Origin: Cellulophaga baltica
GTDB taxonomy: Bacteria > Bacteroidota > Bacteroidia > Flavobacteriales > Flavobacteriaceae
NCBI RefSeq assembly: GCF_900102165.1
Contig: NZ_FNBD01000002.1
Location: forward strand, 310,001-374,000
Length of the DNA: 64,000 nucleotides
Direction: 5' to 3'
How positions within the stretch are numbered: the stretch's first letter is position 1; each line of letters begins with the position of its first letter. Below are positions 52,316-61,030 of this stretch, piece by piece. Made by a program: the position numbers and the translations under genes. The notes under the pieces are model-generated. The model did not search any database. It was not told where the DNA came from and worked only from the letters and a program-made list of their open reading frames with translations.

Positions 52316-53560
52316 ATGATGCTTTTTCCTTGTCTCAAAAATACATTTTTATTATTGGTTTTAGTGATTTCTTCTTGTGGAAAGACAAAGAAGACGACAA
52401 TTAATACTGAAGAAAGCCTAAATATAAAAGCGATAAAAGCCATAGATACTCCCTTAGTTATCGCTGCTAATAAAACAGCTGCATATTTACCTCTCTTAAA
52501 AGGCAAAAACATTGCAATCGTTGCCAACCAGACTAGTGTAATTTTTAACACGACGGGCTACACACATATCGTAGACTCCTTAGCCACCTTAAATGTTTCT
52601 ATTGCTAAGGTTTTTGCTCCTGAACATGGATTTAGAGGTGTTGTAGATGCTGGGGAACACGTAAAAGATGGGTTAGATAAAAAAACGGGACTGCCCCTTG
52701 TATCGCTCTATGGAAAAAATAGAAAACCTTCCAAAGAACAATTGAAGAATATTGATTTAGTATTATTTGATATTCAAGATGTTGGCGTTAGATTCTACAC
52801 GTATATTGCCACACTACAACTTGTTATGGAAGCTTGTGCTGAACAAAATATTCCTGTACTTGTCTTAGATAGACCAAACCCGAATGCACATTATGTAGAC
52901 GGACCAACGATGGAAGCTGAACACACTAGTTTCCTAGGAATGACCCAAATACCTTTGGTATACGGGATGACTATTGGCGAGTATGCTCAAATGATAAATG
53001 AAGAAGGTTGGTTAGCCGATGGAGTGAAGGCCAACTTAACCGTAGTACCAATGGATCATTATAATCATGAATACTTTTATAGCTTACCGATTAGACCTTC
53101 TCCTAATTTACCCAATGACCTGTCCATAAAATTATATCCAAGCTTAGGGCTATTTGAAGGTACCGATGTCAATGCCGGGCGTGGTACCGAATTTCAGTTT
53201 CAACGTTACGGAGCTCCTTTTCTAGACCAGTCTCATTATAGCTTCTCCTACACTCCCATTGCTAATTTTGGTGCTAAATACCCAAAACACAAAGGTGAAG
53301 TTTGTTATGGAACAGACTTAACAAAAATAAACACCTCTGACTTAAAGAGCGTAGATCTTCAATGGATAGTTGATGCTTATACCCACACAAAAGATAAAAG
53401 CGTATTCTTTTTAACCAGCGGGTTTACAAAACATGCCGGAAAGAAGAAGCTGCAAAAACAAATTGAAGTCGGAATGAACGCTGCTGAAATAAGAGAAACT
53501 TGGCAAACCGATATAGTGAACTTCAAGAAAATTAGAGGGAAATATTTGATGTATAATTGA
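52316..53560 (+). CDS. namZ: DUF1343/NamZ-like exo-beta-N-acetylmuramidase, lipoprotein
   Basis: A 414-residue lipoprotein (LVLVISSC, Cys21). The DUF1343 family contains NamZ, which releases terminal N-acetylmuramic acid from peptidoglycan fragments. Motifs include VANQTSV, FAPEHGFRG, SLYGKNRKPS, FDIQDVGVRFYTYIATL, DRPNPN and FEGTDVNAGRGTEFQF. It should act in the periplasm in wall-fragment recycling. The start is 3 bases from the divergent lipoprotein-export permease gene. A second ATG at 52319 is also possible. Confidence 0.9.
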   Translation: MMLFPCLKNTFLLLVLVISSCGKTKKTTINTEESLNIKAIKAIDTPLVIAANKTAAYLPLLKGKNIAIVANQTSVIFNTTGYTHIVDSLATLNVSIAKVFAPEHGFRGVVDAGEHVKDGLDKKTGLPLVSLYGKNRKPSKEQLKNIDLVLFDIQDVGVRFYTYIATLQLVMEACAEQNIPVLVLDRPNPNAHYVDGPTMEAEHTSFLGMTQIPLVYGMTIGEYAQMINEEGWLADGVKANLTVVPMDHYNHEYFYSLPIRPSPNLPNDLSIKLYPSLGLFEGTDVNAGRGTEFQFQRYGAPFLDQSHYSFSYTPIANFGAKYPKHKGEVCYGTDLTKINTSDLKSVDLQWIVDAYTHTKDKSVFFLTSGFTKHAGKKKLQKQIEVGMNAAEIRETWQTDIVNFKKIRGKYLMYN

Positions 53561-53562
53561 AG

Positions 53563-53579
53563 CCTAAATTTGATTTAGG
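53563..53579. promoter_or_regulatory. Perfect palindrome between namZ and the Crp/Fnr gene
   Basis: CCTAAAT-TTG-ATTTAGG starts two bases after the namZ stop and lies 57 bases before the Crp/Fnr gene. No T run follows, so an operator, possibly of the next gene, is more likely than a terminator. Confidence 0.4.
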
Positions 53580-53635
53580 TACTGTCATAAGGTTTTATTA
53601 TAATTTTAAATACACCAACCTTTTAGCATTTAGTT

Positions 53636-54226
53636 ATGCATCAGAAACCAAAACCCCATTTTCTAAATAACATCTTCAATTCAAATGACTTTAACAAAGA
53701 AGAATTAGAGGCTATACTCCCAAAATTTAAACAAAAAGCATTTAAAAAAAATTCATTTCTCCTAGAACAAGGTAAAGCAGCCAATGAGTATTGGTTTGTA
53801 GAAAGTGGTTTTATTCGTTCCTTTGTGTTAGATATTAAAGGGAATGATATTACTACCAATTTCTATTCTGTTGATGATATTGTTATTGATTGGCCTTCCT
53901 TTTTTTTGAGAAACCCTACTCGAGAAAATATTCAAGCACTTACGGACTGTGTTTGCTGGCAATTAGATTTTGATACGTTTCAGAAACTTTTTCATAGCAT
54001 AGAAAGTTTCAGAGAACAAGGGCGTACTACGCTAGTGAAAAGCTATTTTAATTTAAAAAGTCATAATATCTCCATGATTGCAGATCAGGCAAAAGAGCGT
54101 TACGAGAATTTATTAAAAGAGAACCCTCTTATCATCCAAAATGTTTCTTTAAAACATATTGCGACTTATCTAGGCATTACGGATACTTCACTTAGTAGAA
54201 TTCGCAAAGAAATTTCGAGCGAATAA
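53636..54226 (+). CDS. Crp/Fnr-family transcriptional regulator
   Basis: A 196-residue regulator with an N-terminal cyclic-nucleotide-binding fold (about 20-125; LLEQGKAANEYWFVESGFIRSF in parts) and a C-terminal helix-turn-helix (LKHIATYLGITDTSLSRIRKEIS in parts). The cyclic-nucleotide phosphate cassette is not well kept, so it may respond to another signal. It could bind palindromes with 4-base spacing, such as those at 47163 and 48935, but that is only a possibility. Next comes a colinear SRPBCC protein gene. Confidence 0.93.
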   Translation: MHQKPKPHFLNNIFNSNDFNKEELEAILPKFKQKAFKKNSFLLEQGKAANEYWFVESGFIRSFVLDIKGNDITTNFYSVDDIVIDWPSFFLRNPTRENIQALTDCVCWQLDFDTFQKLFHSIESFREQGRTTLVKSYFNLKSHNISMIADQAKERYENLLKENPLIIQNVSLKHIATYLGITDTSLSRIRKEISSE

Positions 54227-54295
54227 CTTTTCTTGTCCTATGGCAAGATTTATTCTTTTTTTGAGGCGCATCTTTGATTAATAATTAACCTCAAT

Positions 54296-54838
54296 ATGAA
54301 TAAAATGATGATTGTCTCACTATTTGCCGCCACCCTAGTTGTGTTTGTTGTCTTTGGATTGTATAACGCAAGGCAACTAAAATACATCCAAATTACAAAA
54401 TCTATAACTATTAATAATTCTATAGAAGAGGTATTTGATATGGTTCTATACCTGGATAATTTCCCCAAATGGTCTCCTTTTCTGGCACAAGATCCAAATC
54501 AGAAATATAAGATCACTGGCATTGATGGAACTATCGGCGCAAAATACCATTGGGAAGGCAACAAAGGTAAAGACCTTGGATTACAAGAAATTGTAAGCAT
54601 CACAGAAAATAAATCTATTAAAATGATATGCGATATACAGAAACCATTTGCAGCCAAACCTATTTTTGATTATTCATTTAAAACAACCAAAGAAGGTATA
54701 TTGGTAACGCAAAATTTTCAGCTCGAATCTGGATTAATGGATGCTTTTTTTATGTGGCTTTTTGGCGTGAAATCTAAAATGGAAAAAACCAACGAACAAG
54801 GTTTACAATTGCTCAAAAAATCTCTTGAAAACGTATAA
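54296..54838 (+). CDS. Membrane-anchored SRPBCC-family (polyketide cyclase-like) protein
   Basis: A 180-residue protein with an N-terminal transmembrane helix (about 2-22) and a START/SRPBCC ligand-binding fold (SITINNSIEEVFDMVLYLDNFPKWSPF in parts; GAKYHWEGNKGKDLG). It probably binds a hydrophobic ligand. Its stop overlaps the start of the next gene by one base, and it follows the Crp/Fnr gene by 69 bases. Confidence 0.85.
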   Translation: MNKMMIVSLFAATLVVFVVFGLYNARQLKYIQITKSITINNSIEEVFDMVLYLDNFPKWSPFLAQDPNQKYKITGIDGTIGAKYHWEGNKGKDLGLQEIVSITENKSIKMICDIQKPFAAKPIFDYSFKTTKEGILVTQNFQLESGLMDAFFMWLFGVKSKMEKTNEQGLQLLKKSLENV

Positions 54839-55482
54839 TGATTGAAATGGTCTTTATTACAATTACCCTTTTATCTTTACTACTGTTTTATTTAGGTACA
54901 GGTAAAATCAAAAAGGCTTTAATCATCAGTATCTTTTGGCTTAGTAGTATCGGTATATTATCCTTTTATGGTTATTTTGAAAACACAGCGAAAACTCCGC
55001 CGCGATTTTTCATTGTTCTGATTGGAAGTATTTTTTTTAGCATATACGTATTGAAAACACTTAAGGCAAAGAAAACCAATACTACAATGATTCTATTCTT
55101 GCACAGCTTAAGGCTACCCATAGAAATTTGCTTACTGCAACTATATTTTCAAAATCAAATCCCCAAACTCATGACTTTTCTTGGGTATAATTTTGATATT
55201 TTTATGGGGATATCTGCCTTAATCATCTTATTAATGTATTGTAGGAAGCCATTCCATAACAATAAAATTCTTTATTTTTGGAATGTTATTGGTATTATTT
55301 TTCTATCTATCATCGTGCTAATTGCCATTTTATCTGCACCATTACCTTTTCAACTATTTGCTTTTAAACAACCGAATATAGCGCTCACGAAATTTCCATT
55401 TGTATTCTTGCCTGCCTTTATTGTCCCTCTTATTTATACATCACATTTCTTAACACTTAGAAAGCTTAAGAATACGTCTTAG
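54838..55482 (+). CDS. Hypothetical multi-pass membrane protein
   Basis: A 214-residue protein with about six hydrophobic helices and short basic loops, for example FYLGTGKIKKA and RKPFHNNKIL. I recognise no family. It is translationally coupled to the SRPBCC gene (1-base overlap), so the two may work together. Confidence 0.75.
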   Translation: MIEMVFITITLLSLLLFYLGTGKIKKALIISIFWLSSIGILSFYGYFENTAKTPPRFFIVLIGSIFFSIYVLKTLKAKKTNTTMILFLHSLRLPIEICLLQLYFQNQIPKLMTFLGYNFDIFMGISALIILLMYCRKPFHNNKILYFWNVIGIIFLSIIVLIAILSAPLPFQLFAFKQPNIALTKFPFVFLPAFIVPLIYTSHFLTLRKLKNTS

Positions 55483-55592
55483 TATTTGACAATATTAATT
55501 ACCGTCAAATCTAAAAGTCATAAAAATGTCGTTGGAATGACAGAAATACAGTGTAATTAATTGGTTAATTTTAATAAAAATTATACCTCGAT

Positions 55593-56147
55593 ATGAATTC
55601 AATTGCAAATAAAATTATTGAAACAAGAAAAATAAAAGGTTTATCTCAAGAAGAGCTTGCTGAACAATCTAAAATTAGTTTAAGAACACTTCAGCGTATT
55701 GAAAACAATGAGAATAATCCTCGTGGAAAAACACTGTCTTTAATATGCAACACACTAGAGTTAAATCTAGAAGAAATGTTAGCTACAAACCAAAATCAAT
55801 CCCCAAACATAGCTACTAAATTTATCAATTTTTTCTTTTTTACAGTTGCGAATCTACTATTAGTCGCATTATTAGGTTTCATGACTATAGATTCACAGGC
55901 TAACTTTAACAGCCGGTTTGCCATGGTACTACTCAGTATACTCATCCCTTTATTCATTATCAATTTCACCCCGAATATGAGTTCCAATGAGCGCTTATTA
56001 AAATTTGGTTTTGGATATCTATTATACTTTATCGCGACACTCAGTATTGCTGGATTTGTAACTGGTTTTTTATCAGGATTATTTTTATGTATCCTAATTA
56101 ATCTATCTATGTTGTATTTTGGCAGTCAATTAATAAATAAAAAATAA
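55593..56147 (+). CDS. XRE-family HTH protein with membrane domain
   Basis: A 184-residue protein with an XRE helix-turn-helix (about 5-60; KGLSQEELAEQSKISLRTLQRIENN in parts) and four hydrophobic segments (about 80-180). Such membrane-anchored XRE proteins in Bacteroidota are thought to sense envelope state. It is 11 bases before the next GNAT gene. Confidence 0.88.
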   Translation: MNSIANKIIETRKIKGLSQEELAEQSKISLRTLQRIENNENNPRGKTLSLICNTLELNLEEMLATNQNQSPNIATKFINFFFFTVANLLLVALLGFMTIDSQANFNSRFAMVLLSILIPLFIINFTPNMSSNERLLKFGFGYLLYFIATLSIAGFVTGFLSGLFLCILINLSMLYFGSQLINKK

Positions 56148-56157
56148 GAGCCAAGTA

Positions 56158-56670
56158 ATGAAAATTATTAAAGCTACTATTGAACATAGCAAATTGCTAT
56201 CGGAAATTGGAAAAGAAGCATTTTTACAAACCCATGGTAAAAGTGCCCCTGAAAAAGATATAGCTGCCTTTACAGCTAAGTATTATACGGAAACTGCTTT
56301 TTTTGATGAGCTAAATAATCCTGACAACATTTATTATTTAATCTATAGTAATGACCTTGTGGCTGGGTACTCTAAGATTGCGTTTAACCAAACGCACCCA
56401 AATATTCCTGAAAAACACATCACTAAATTGGACCGAATCTATCTGTTACAAGAATTTCATGGTCAAAATTTAGGAACTGCACTATTCAATCATAACGTTG
56501 AATTATCAAAAAAAGAAAACCAATTAGGTCTATGGCTTTATGTATGGACAGAAAATGAAAAAGCCATTCGCTTCTATAAAAAAAGTGGATTTAAAATTGT
56601 GGGATCTCATGATTATCAAATTTCGGAAACCCGTACAAATCCTAACCATATACTATTCTTAAAATATTAA
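56158..56670 (+). CDS. GNAT-family N-acetyltransferase
   Basis: A 170-residue GNAT enzyme. The acetyl-CoA loop region is DRIYLLQEFHGQNLGTALF, followed by LGLWLYVWTENEKAIRFYKKSGFKIVG (in pieces), both standard for the superfamily. The substrate is unknown. It meets the convergent fatty acid hydroxylase gene after one base. Confidence 0.9.
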   Translation: MKIIKATIEHSKLLSEIGKEAFLQTHGKSAPEKDIAAFTAKYYTETAFFDELNNPDNIYYLIYSNDLVAGYSKIAFNQTHPNIPEKHITKLDRIYLLQEFHGQNLGTALFNHNVELSKKENQLGLWLYVWTENEKAIRFYKKSGFKIVGSHDYQISETRTNPNHILFLKY

Positions 56671-56671
56671 A

Positions 56672-57502
56672 TTACCTTTCTAGAGTAGTTGGCTTTCTAT
56701 AGCTATGAAAAGGTTGCTTTAAGTGTGATTTTATAGTTCCGTTTTCCTCTTCATCAGGAAATGTATCTACACCGTACACAATAGCCTCCCGATCACAGGT
56801 CATAAAAGTGCCAAATATGCGATCCCAAATAGAAAATATATTTCCGTAATTAGCATCTGTATATGGCAACATATAATGATGGTGTACCTTATGCATGTCT
56901 GGCGATACCAAAACCCAACTTAAGACCTTATCCGCTTTTTTAGGTAATTTAATATTTGCATGGGTAAATTGCGTAGCTATCAATGAAACAGACTGATATA
57001 ACATTACAATACCAATTGGCGCTCCTACTAACACAACACCAAATAATGTAAATGCAAAGCGTATAATACTTTCAAAAGGGTGATGTCTGTTTGCTGTAGT
57101 GGCATCTACATAATGATCTGTATGATGCACTAAATGTATCCTCCACAACCATTTTATTTTATGCTCTGTATAATGCGCTAAGTACGCACCAAAAAAATCT
57201 AATAATAACAAACCTAAAAGCACAAACGCCCAGTAAGGTAAAGGCAACCAATTAATAATTCCAAAATTAGCTTTTACCGTCCAATCACTAGTTTTTAATA
57301 ACAGAAAGGCTAAGGCAAAATTTATGAGTACCGTTGTTCCTGTAAAGAACAGATTTGGTAAGGCATGCTTCCATTTTCTATACTTAAAAAATACCAAGGG
57401 GATAGCTCCTTCCAACAGCCAAAAAAAAGAGATCCCACCTACTAAAAGGAAGGATCGGTGCAAAGAAGGTATCGTTTCAAAGTAATGTATAAGTGCTTCC
57501 AT
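56672..57502 (-). CDS. Sterol desaturase/fatty acid hydroxylase-family protein
   Basis: A 276-residue integral membrane di-iron enzyme. Histidine boxes are HYTEH, HLVHHTDH, NRHHPFE and HKVHHHYMLPYTD. These ligate two irons in C4-sterol desaturases and fatty acid hydroxylases; in this phylum the substrate is probably a lipid or carotenoid. About five helices anchor it. Confidence 0.9.
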   Translation of the reverse strand: MEALIHYFETIPSLHRSFLLVGGISFFWLLEGAIPLVFFKYRKWKHALPNLFFTGTTVLINFALAFLLLKTSDWTVKANFGIINWLPLPYWAFVLLGLLLLDFFGAYLAHYTEHKIKWLWRIHLVHHTDHYVDATTANRHHPFESIIRFAFTLFGVVLVGAPIGIVMLYQSVSLIATQFTHANIKLPKKADKVLSWVLVSPDMHKVHHHYMLPYTDANYGNIFSIWDRIFGTFMTCDREAIVYGVDTFPDEEENGTIKSHLKQPFHSYRKPTTLER

Positions 57503-57548
57503 CTGTTTAAATAAATAAAATTAAACCGAAAAGAACGCTAACATACAC

Positions 57549-58040
57549 TTAGTCAATACGTTTCTTCATTTCTTCTACTATATTATATGCCGCTGGGCAA
57601 ATGGCTACATTTTTGATCGTCAAATTACTTATTTGCTGAAACTTTTTACGATCCGTATGCGGGAATTCTCTGCAAGCTTTTGGGCGTACATCATAGATAG
57701 AACAATAATTATCCGTTCCTAAAAAAGTACACGGCACCTGTTGCAACACATAATCATTCTCATCATCTATGCGCAAATATTGATCTATAAATTGTTGTGG
57801 TTTTTGTCTAAAATGCTTTGATATACGCTCAACATCTGCGTTTGTAAATAACGGCCCCGTAGTTTTGCAGCAGTTAGCACACTCCAAACAATCTGTGCGC
57901 TCAAATTCGTTTTCATGCAATTCTTGCATGAGATAATCCAAATTTTTTGGTGTTTTCTTCTTTAGTTTAGCAAAGAATTTCTTATTCTCATTCTGCTTGT
58001 CCTTTGCAAGCTTAGGGAGTTGCGCTATAAATTCTTTCAT
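57549..58040 (-). CDS. YkgJ-family cysteine cluster protein
   Basis: A 163-residue protein with the YkgJ zinc/iron-cysteine cluster: CLECANCCKTTGP, then CTFLGTDNYCSIYDVRPKACREFPH (in parts) with the conserved C-x-I-Y-x-x-RP-x-x-C motif. Function is unknown; a metal-binding role is likely. It overlaps the DUF2059 gene upstream by one base. Confidence 0.92.
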   Translation of the reverse strand: MKEFIAQLPKLAKDKQNENKKFFAKLKKKTPKNLDYLMQELHENEFERTDCLECANCCKTTGPLFTNADVERISKHFRQKPQQFIDQYLRIDDENDYVLQQVPCTFLGTDNYCSIYDVRPKACREFPHTDRKKFQQISNLTIKNVAICPAAYNIVEEMKKRID

Positions 58041-58555
58041 TATTTTAACATGCTTAAAGCCGTTTCATACAGGTCTCTACTCCACCCCTCTGAAACCTTA
58101 GCAATTTCAGTTGCAAGAATGGGTTGCTTCTCTACAATTGTTTTACCAGTTTCAGAACCATAAAAGTCATTCACTTCTTTTTTCTGGTCTTCTGTCAATT
58201 TCTCTCCATCTGCAACTAATTGCTTACCTGCTTCTGACTGGTAGAAGGCATTCATTTTTTTTATTTCTTCGTGTGTAAAGTTCTTTACATACACAGGCTC
58301 TAACAGGCTCAATATTTCACTAACATGTTTTTCCTTGTTGGCTTCTAAATAATCCCAACCTGTGGTATTTTCTGTTGTCTTCGGGAATTGATTGCCTAAC
58401 ATTTTTAACAACTCATCATACGCATAGTTGTACTGCTTTGCTGTTCCATTACTCTTTAAATAGGTCATTACATCTTCTTGAAAAGTAGTTTCTTGTCCGC
58501 AACTAGATAATGTAATTAGTAAGAATAATGCCGAAATATTTTTTAATAGTTTCAT
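58040..58555 (-). CDS. DUF2059-containing lipoprotein
   Basis: A 171-residue lipoprotein (LITLSSC, Cys19) whose two repeats (VKNFTHEEIKKMNAFYQSEAGKQL and DQKKEVNDFYGSETGKTI, in parts) match DUF2059. The function is not established. It is directly coupled to the YkgJ-like gene downstream (1-base overlap). Confidence 0.88.
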   Translation of the reverse strand: MKLLKNISALFLLITLSSCGQETTFQEDVMTYLKSNGTAKQYNYAYDELLKMLGNQFPKTTENTTGWDYLEANKEKHVSEILSLLEPVYVKNFTHEEIKKMNAFYQSEAGKQLVADGEKLTEDQKKEVNDFYGSETGKTIVEKQPILATEIAKVSEGWSRDLYETALSMLK

Positions 58556-58571
58556 CTGGTCGTGTTTTATT

Positions 58572-58601
58572 TTTGTTAATGGGTTAAAATGCTGAATTTT
58601 G
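58572..58601 (+). promoter_or_regulatory. Probable promoter of the methyltransferase gene
   Basis: TTTG (58572-58575) and GAATTTTG (58594-58601; one mismatch to TAnnTTTG) are separated by 18 bases. The start codon lies 19 bases downstream of the second box. Confidence 0.4.
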
Positions 58602-58619
58602 CCGCAAATTACAAATTAA

Positions 58620-59333
58620 ATGCAAACTGATATTTTAGGCGCAGCAGTTTTAGATTTTCAAAACGGAAACTATACTACCGATATAAAAACCTACTCCTCT
58701 TTAGAGGAAGAAGATATAATCCCCATTCCCTATTTATTTCGTTCGTATGCAGAAATGCCTCCCTTAGAAAAAAAAGCATTACAACTAGCAAAAGGTACTA
58801 TTTTAGATATCGGTTGTGGAGCAGGAAGTCATAGTTTGTATTTGCAAGAAACCGGCAAAAATGTTACTGCTCTAGACAGTTCTAAAGGTGCTATTGAAGT
58901 ATGTAACGCTAGAGGAATTACAAAAACAGTGTGTATGGATCTTTATGACTTTAAAGATCAAAAATTTGATACCCTACTTCTTTTAATGAATGGTATTGGT
59001 TTGGCAGGGAAACTAAATCAAATAAATAAATTTCTAATCCAATTAAAATCATTCTTAAACCCTGGCGGGCAAATACTTCTAGATTCAAGTGATATCTTAT
59101 ATATGTTTGATCCCGATGAGGATGGCGGATATTGGATTCCCGATGTTGAATACTACGGAGAAGTCTCTTTCGAAATGGAATATCAATCTAAAAAAAGTGA
59201 ATCTTTCAATTGGTTATACTTAGACTACAACACGCTACAAAGAGCTGCAGTAGCTAATAATTTAGAATGTGAGCTTGTAAAAGAAGGCGAACATTTTGAT
59301 TATTTAGCCAAACTTACCTTAAAACAACAATAG
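58620..59333 (+). CDS. Class I SAM-dependent methyltransferase
   Basis: A 237-residue methyltransferase with motif I ILDIGCGAGSHSLYL, motif II-like VTALDSSKGAIEV and a motif IV region MNGIGLAGKL. The substrate is not evident. It has no signal peptide and is followed by an unrelated metalloprotease gene on the same strand. Confidence 0.92.
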   Translation: MQTDILGAAVLDFQNGNYTTDIKTYSSLEEEDIIPIPYLFRSYAEMPPLEKKALQLAKGTILDIGCGAGSHSLYLQETGKNVTALDSSKGAIEVCNARGITKTVCMDLYDFKDQKFDTLLLLMNGIGLAGKLNQINKFLIQLKSFLNPGGQILLDSSDILYMFDPDEDGGYWIPDVEYYGEVSFEMEYQSKKSESFNWLYLDYNTLQRAAVANNLECELVKEGEHFDYLAKLTLKQQ

Positions 59334-59390
59334 TTTTTTCGTAAATACGTTATTTTAGTTGATCTATGATCTAATTTGATACATGACGTT

Positions 59391-60221
59391 ATGAAAAAAA
59401 GTTTCCCCGTTGTTCTTTTATTAGCCTTACTGGTATTTGTTAATTGCTCTAAAAGCACGAGTACAGACGCCGAAAGTTCTGGATCTACAGACCCAAATGT
59501 AACTATAAATAAAGTTCCTAATTTACAAGGCACGGGAGACTCTGCTAATGATTTTTTATCCAACACAAATTTTGATAAGCTTTTAATAGAAATAGGGTAT
59601 GTAACTGGATTTAAACCAGATGAAACAGCTATTGATGATTTTATCGAATTTATCAAGGAAACTACGTTCAAAGAAACCGTTAAAATTCAATACTTAGAAT
59701 TAAGTTCTTCAGGAAAAGAAAATCTATCGATAAATGAGGTAGATGAAATTATCCAAGAAGAAAGAACTGCCTACAATACAGACGATACTTTAGCACTTTT
59801 TATTTATTTTTCTGATGCTCCTTCTGATGAAGACGAGCCTGAAGAAGATTTGGTAACTTTAGGTGCTGCCTTTAGAAATACCTCATTGGTAATTTATGAA
59901 TCTACGATTATAGATTTAGCCAACAAATCATTCCGTGTAGATGTGGCTACTGTAGAAACAGCTACCTTACATCATGAATTAGGACACTTACTTGGACTTG
60001 TAAATATTGGTACCGAAATGGTGAACGATCATGAAGGAACTTTTACGAATGAAGATGGTGTAGAAACACCGAGTCAACATTGTAACCAAGATGGCTGTTT
60101 AATGCGTGCAGAATTAGAGTTTGGAGCCGCTATGAAAGAAGCCATAACTGCTAAAAACGGACAAGTACCTGAATTGGATGTTGAATGCCTACGTGATCTA
60201 AAAGCTAACGGCGGAAGATAA
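59391..60221 (+). CDS. Zinc metalloprotease-like lipoprotein
   Basis: From ATG 59391 the protein has 276 residues and a lipoprotein signal (LLVFVNC, Cys18); an upstream ATG at 59376 would spoil the signal. The zinc motif HHELGHLLGL with a third ligand nearby (MVNDHEG) marks a metzincin-like protease, and QDGCLMRAE could be the Met turn. It is predicted to be anchored in the outer or inner membrane, facing the periplasm or surface. Confidence 0.85.
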   Translation: MKKSFPVVLLLALLVFVNCSKSTSTDAESSGSTDPNVTINKVPNLQGTGDSANDFLSNTNFDKLLIEIGYVTGFKPDETAIDDFIEFIKETTFKETVKIQYLELSSSGKENLSINEVDEIIQEERTAYNTDDTLALFIYFSDAPSDEDEPEEDLVTLGAAFRNTSLVIYESTIIDLANKSFRVDVATVETATLHHELGHLLGLVNIGTEMVNDHEGTFTNEDGVETPSQHCNQDGCLMRAELEFGAAMKEAITAKNGQVPELDVECLRDLKANGGR

Positions 60222-60269
60222 TTTAACGCCTTCTATTGGCTGTTATAGGCAACCCAAGCAATTAGAAAT

Positions 60270-60902
60270 TTAAGGTATATTTAAATACTTATGGGTTTGT
60301 AAGGATACTTTCCATTTTGGATTTTTCATTACATAATCTACGATAAGTGGCACCATTTTGTCACGAACACTCCATTCTGGTTGTAAATATAAAATACAAT
60401 CCTTATTGGTTTTTGCGGCTTGTTCTTCTGCAAAAATAAAGTCGTGCTTATTAAAAATGATCATTTTTAATTCATGGGCTTCATCATAGATTCTTCCTTC
60501 CGGTAATTTATTTTTCTTAGGTGATAGGCAAATCCAATCCCACTCACCAGAAAGCGGATACGCCCCAGAAGTTTCAATATGCGTTTGAAGATTTCTAGCT
60601 TTTAACCCTTTTGTTAAAGGCCCCATATCCCAGGTTAGTGGTTCTCCACCTGTAATTACAATAGTGTCAGAATATTTTGCTGCATTAGAAATAATGGTGT
60701 CTGTTGCTGTTGGAGGATGTGTATCTGCATTCCAGCTTTCTTTTACATCACACCAGTGGCATCCCACGTCACAACCACCTACTCGAATAAAATAAGCCGC
60801 AGTACCTTTATGGAAACCCTCTCCTTGGATCGTATAAAACTCTTCCATTAACGGCAACATTTCTCCTTTATTGACCAATGTCAAAACATCATTTTCTACC
60901 AT
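60270..60902 (-). CDS. queE: 7-carboxy-7-deazaguanine synthase
   Basis: A radical-SAM enzyme of queuosine biosynthesis. From ATG 60902 it has 210 residues. The N-terminus KGEMLPLMEEFYTIQGEG is typical, and the cluster motif is CDVGCHWC (C-x3-C-x2-C), followed by VKESWN. The rest (VITGGEPLTW, HIETSG, LSPKKN, ILYLQPEW) matches QueE. A near-perfect TAnnTTTG box lies 4 bases upstream of this ATG, so the mRNA is nearly leaderless; the ATG at 60944 would lie upstream of the promoter and is rejected. Confidence 0.94.
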   Translation of the reverse strand: MVENDVLTLVNKGEMLPLMEEFYTIQGEGFHKGTAAYFIRVGGCDVGCHWCDVKESWNADTHPPTATDTIISNAAKYSDTIVITGGEPLTWDMGPLTKGLKARNLQTHIETSGAYPLSGEWDWICLSPKKNKLPEGRIYDEAHELKMIIFNKHDFIFAEEQAAKTNKDCILYLQPEWSVRDKMVPLIVDYVMKNPKWKVSLQTHKYLNIP

Positions 60903-60906
60903 GCTG

Positions 60907-60914
60907 CAAAGATA
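60907..60914 (-). promoter_or_regulatory. TAnnTTTG box immediately upstream of queE
   Basis: On the minus strand TATCTTTG ends at 60907, four bases before ATG 60902. It fits the -7 consensus exactly but has no clear -33 partner. It implies a leaderless or 1-2-base leader transcript, or that the true start is a later ATG. Confidence 0.5.
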
Positions 60915-61030
60915 CATTTTACTTATGAGTCTATCGCATAACAATTAAATTTGTCCTTACAAAAATCTAAGCGAGATTACATTTTTAAAGTTGCCTAAAA
61001 AACCCTTATTTTTATACAAAATTAACTTCA

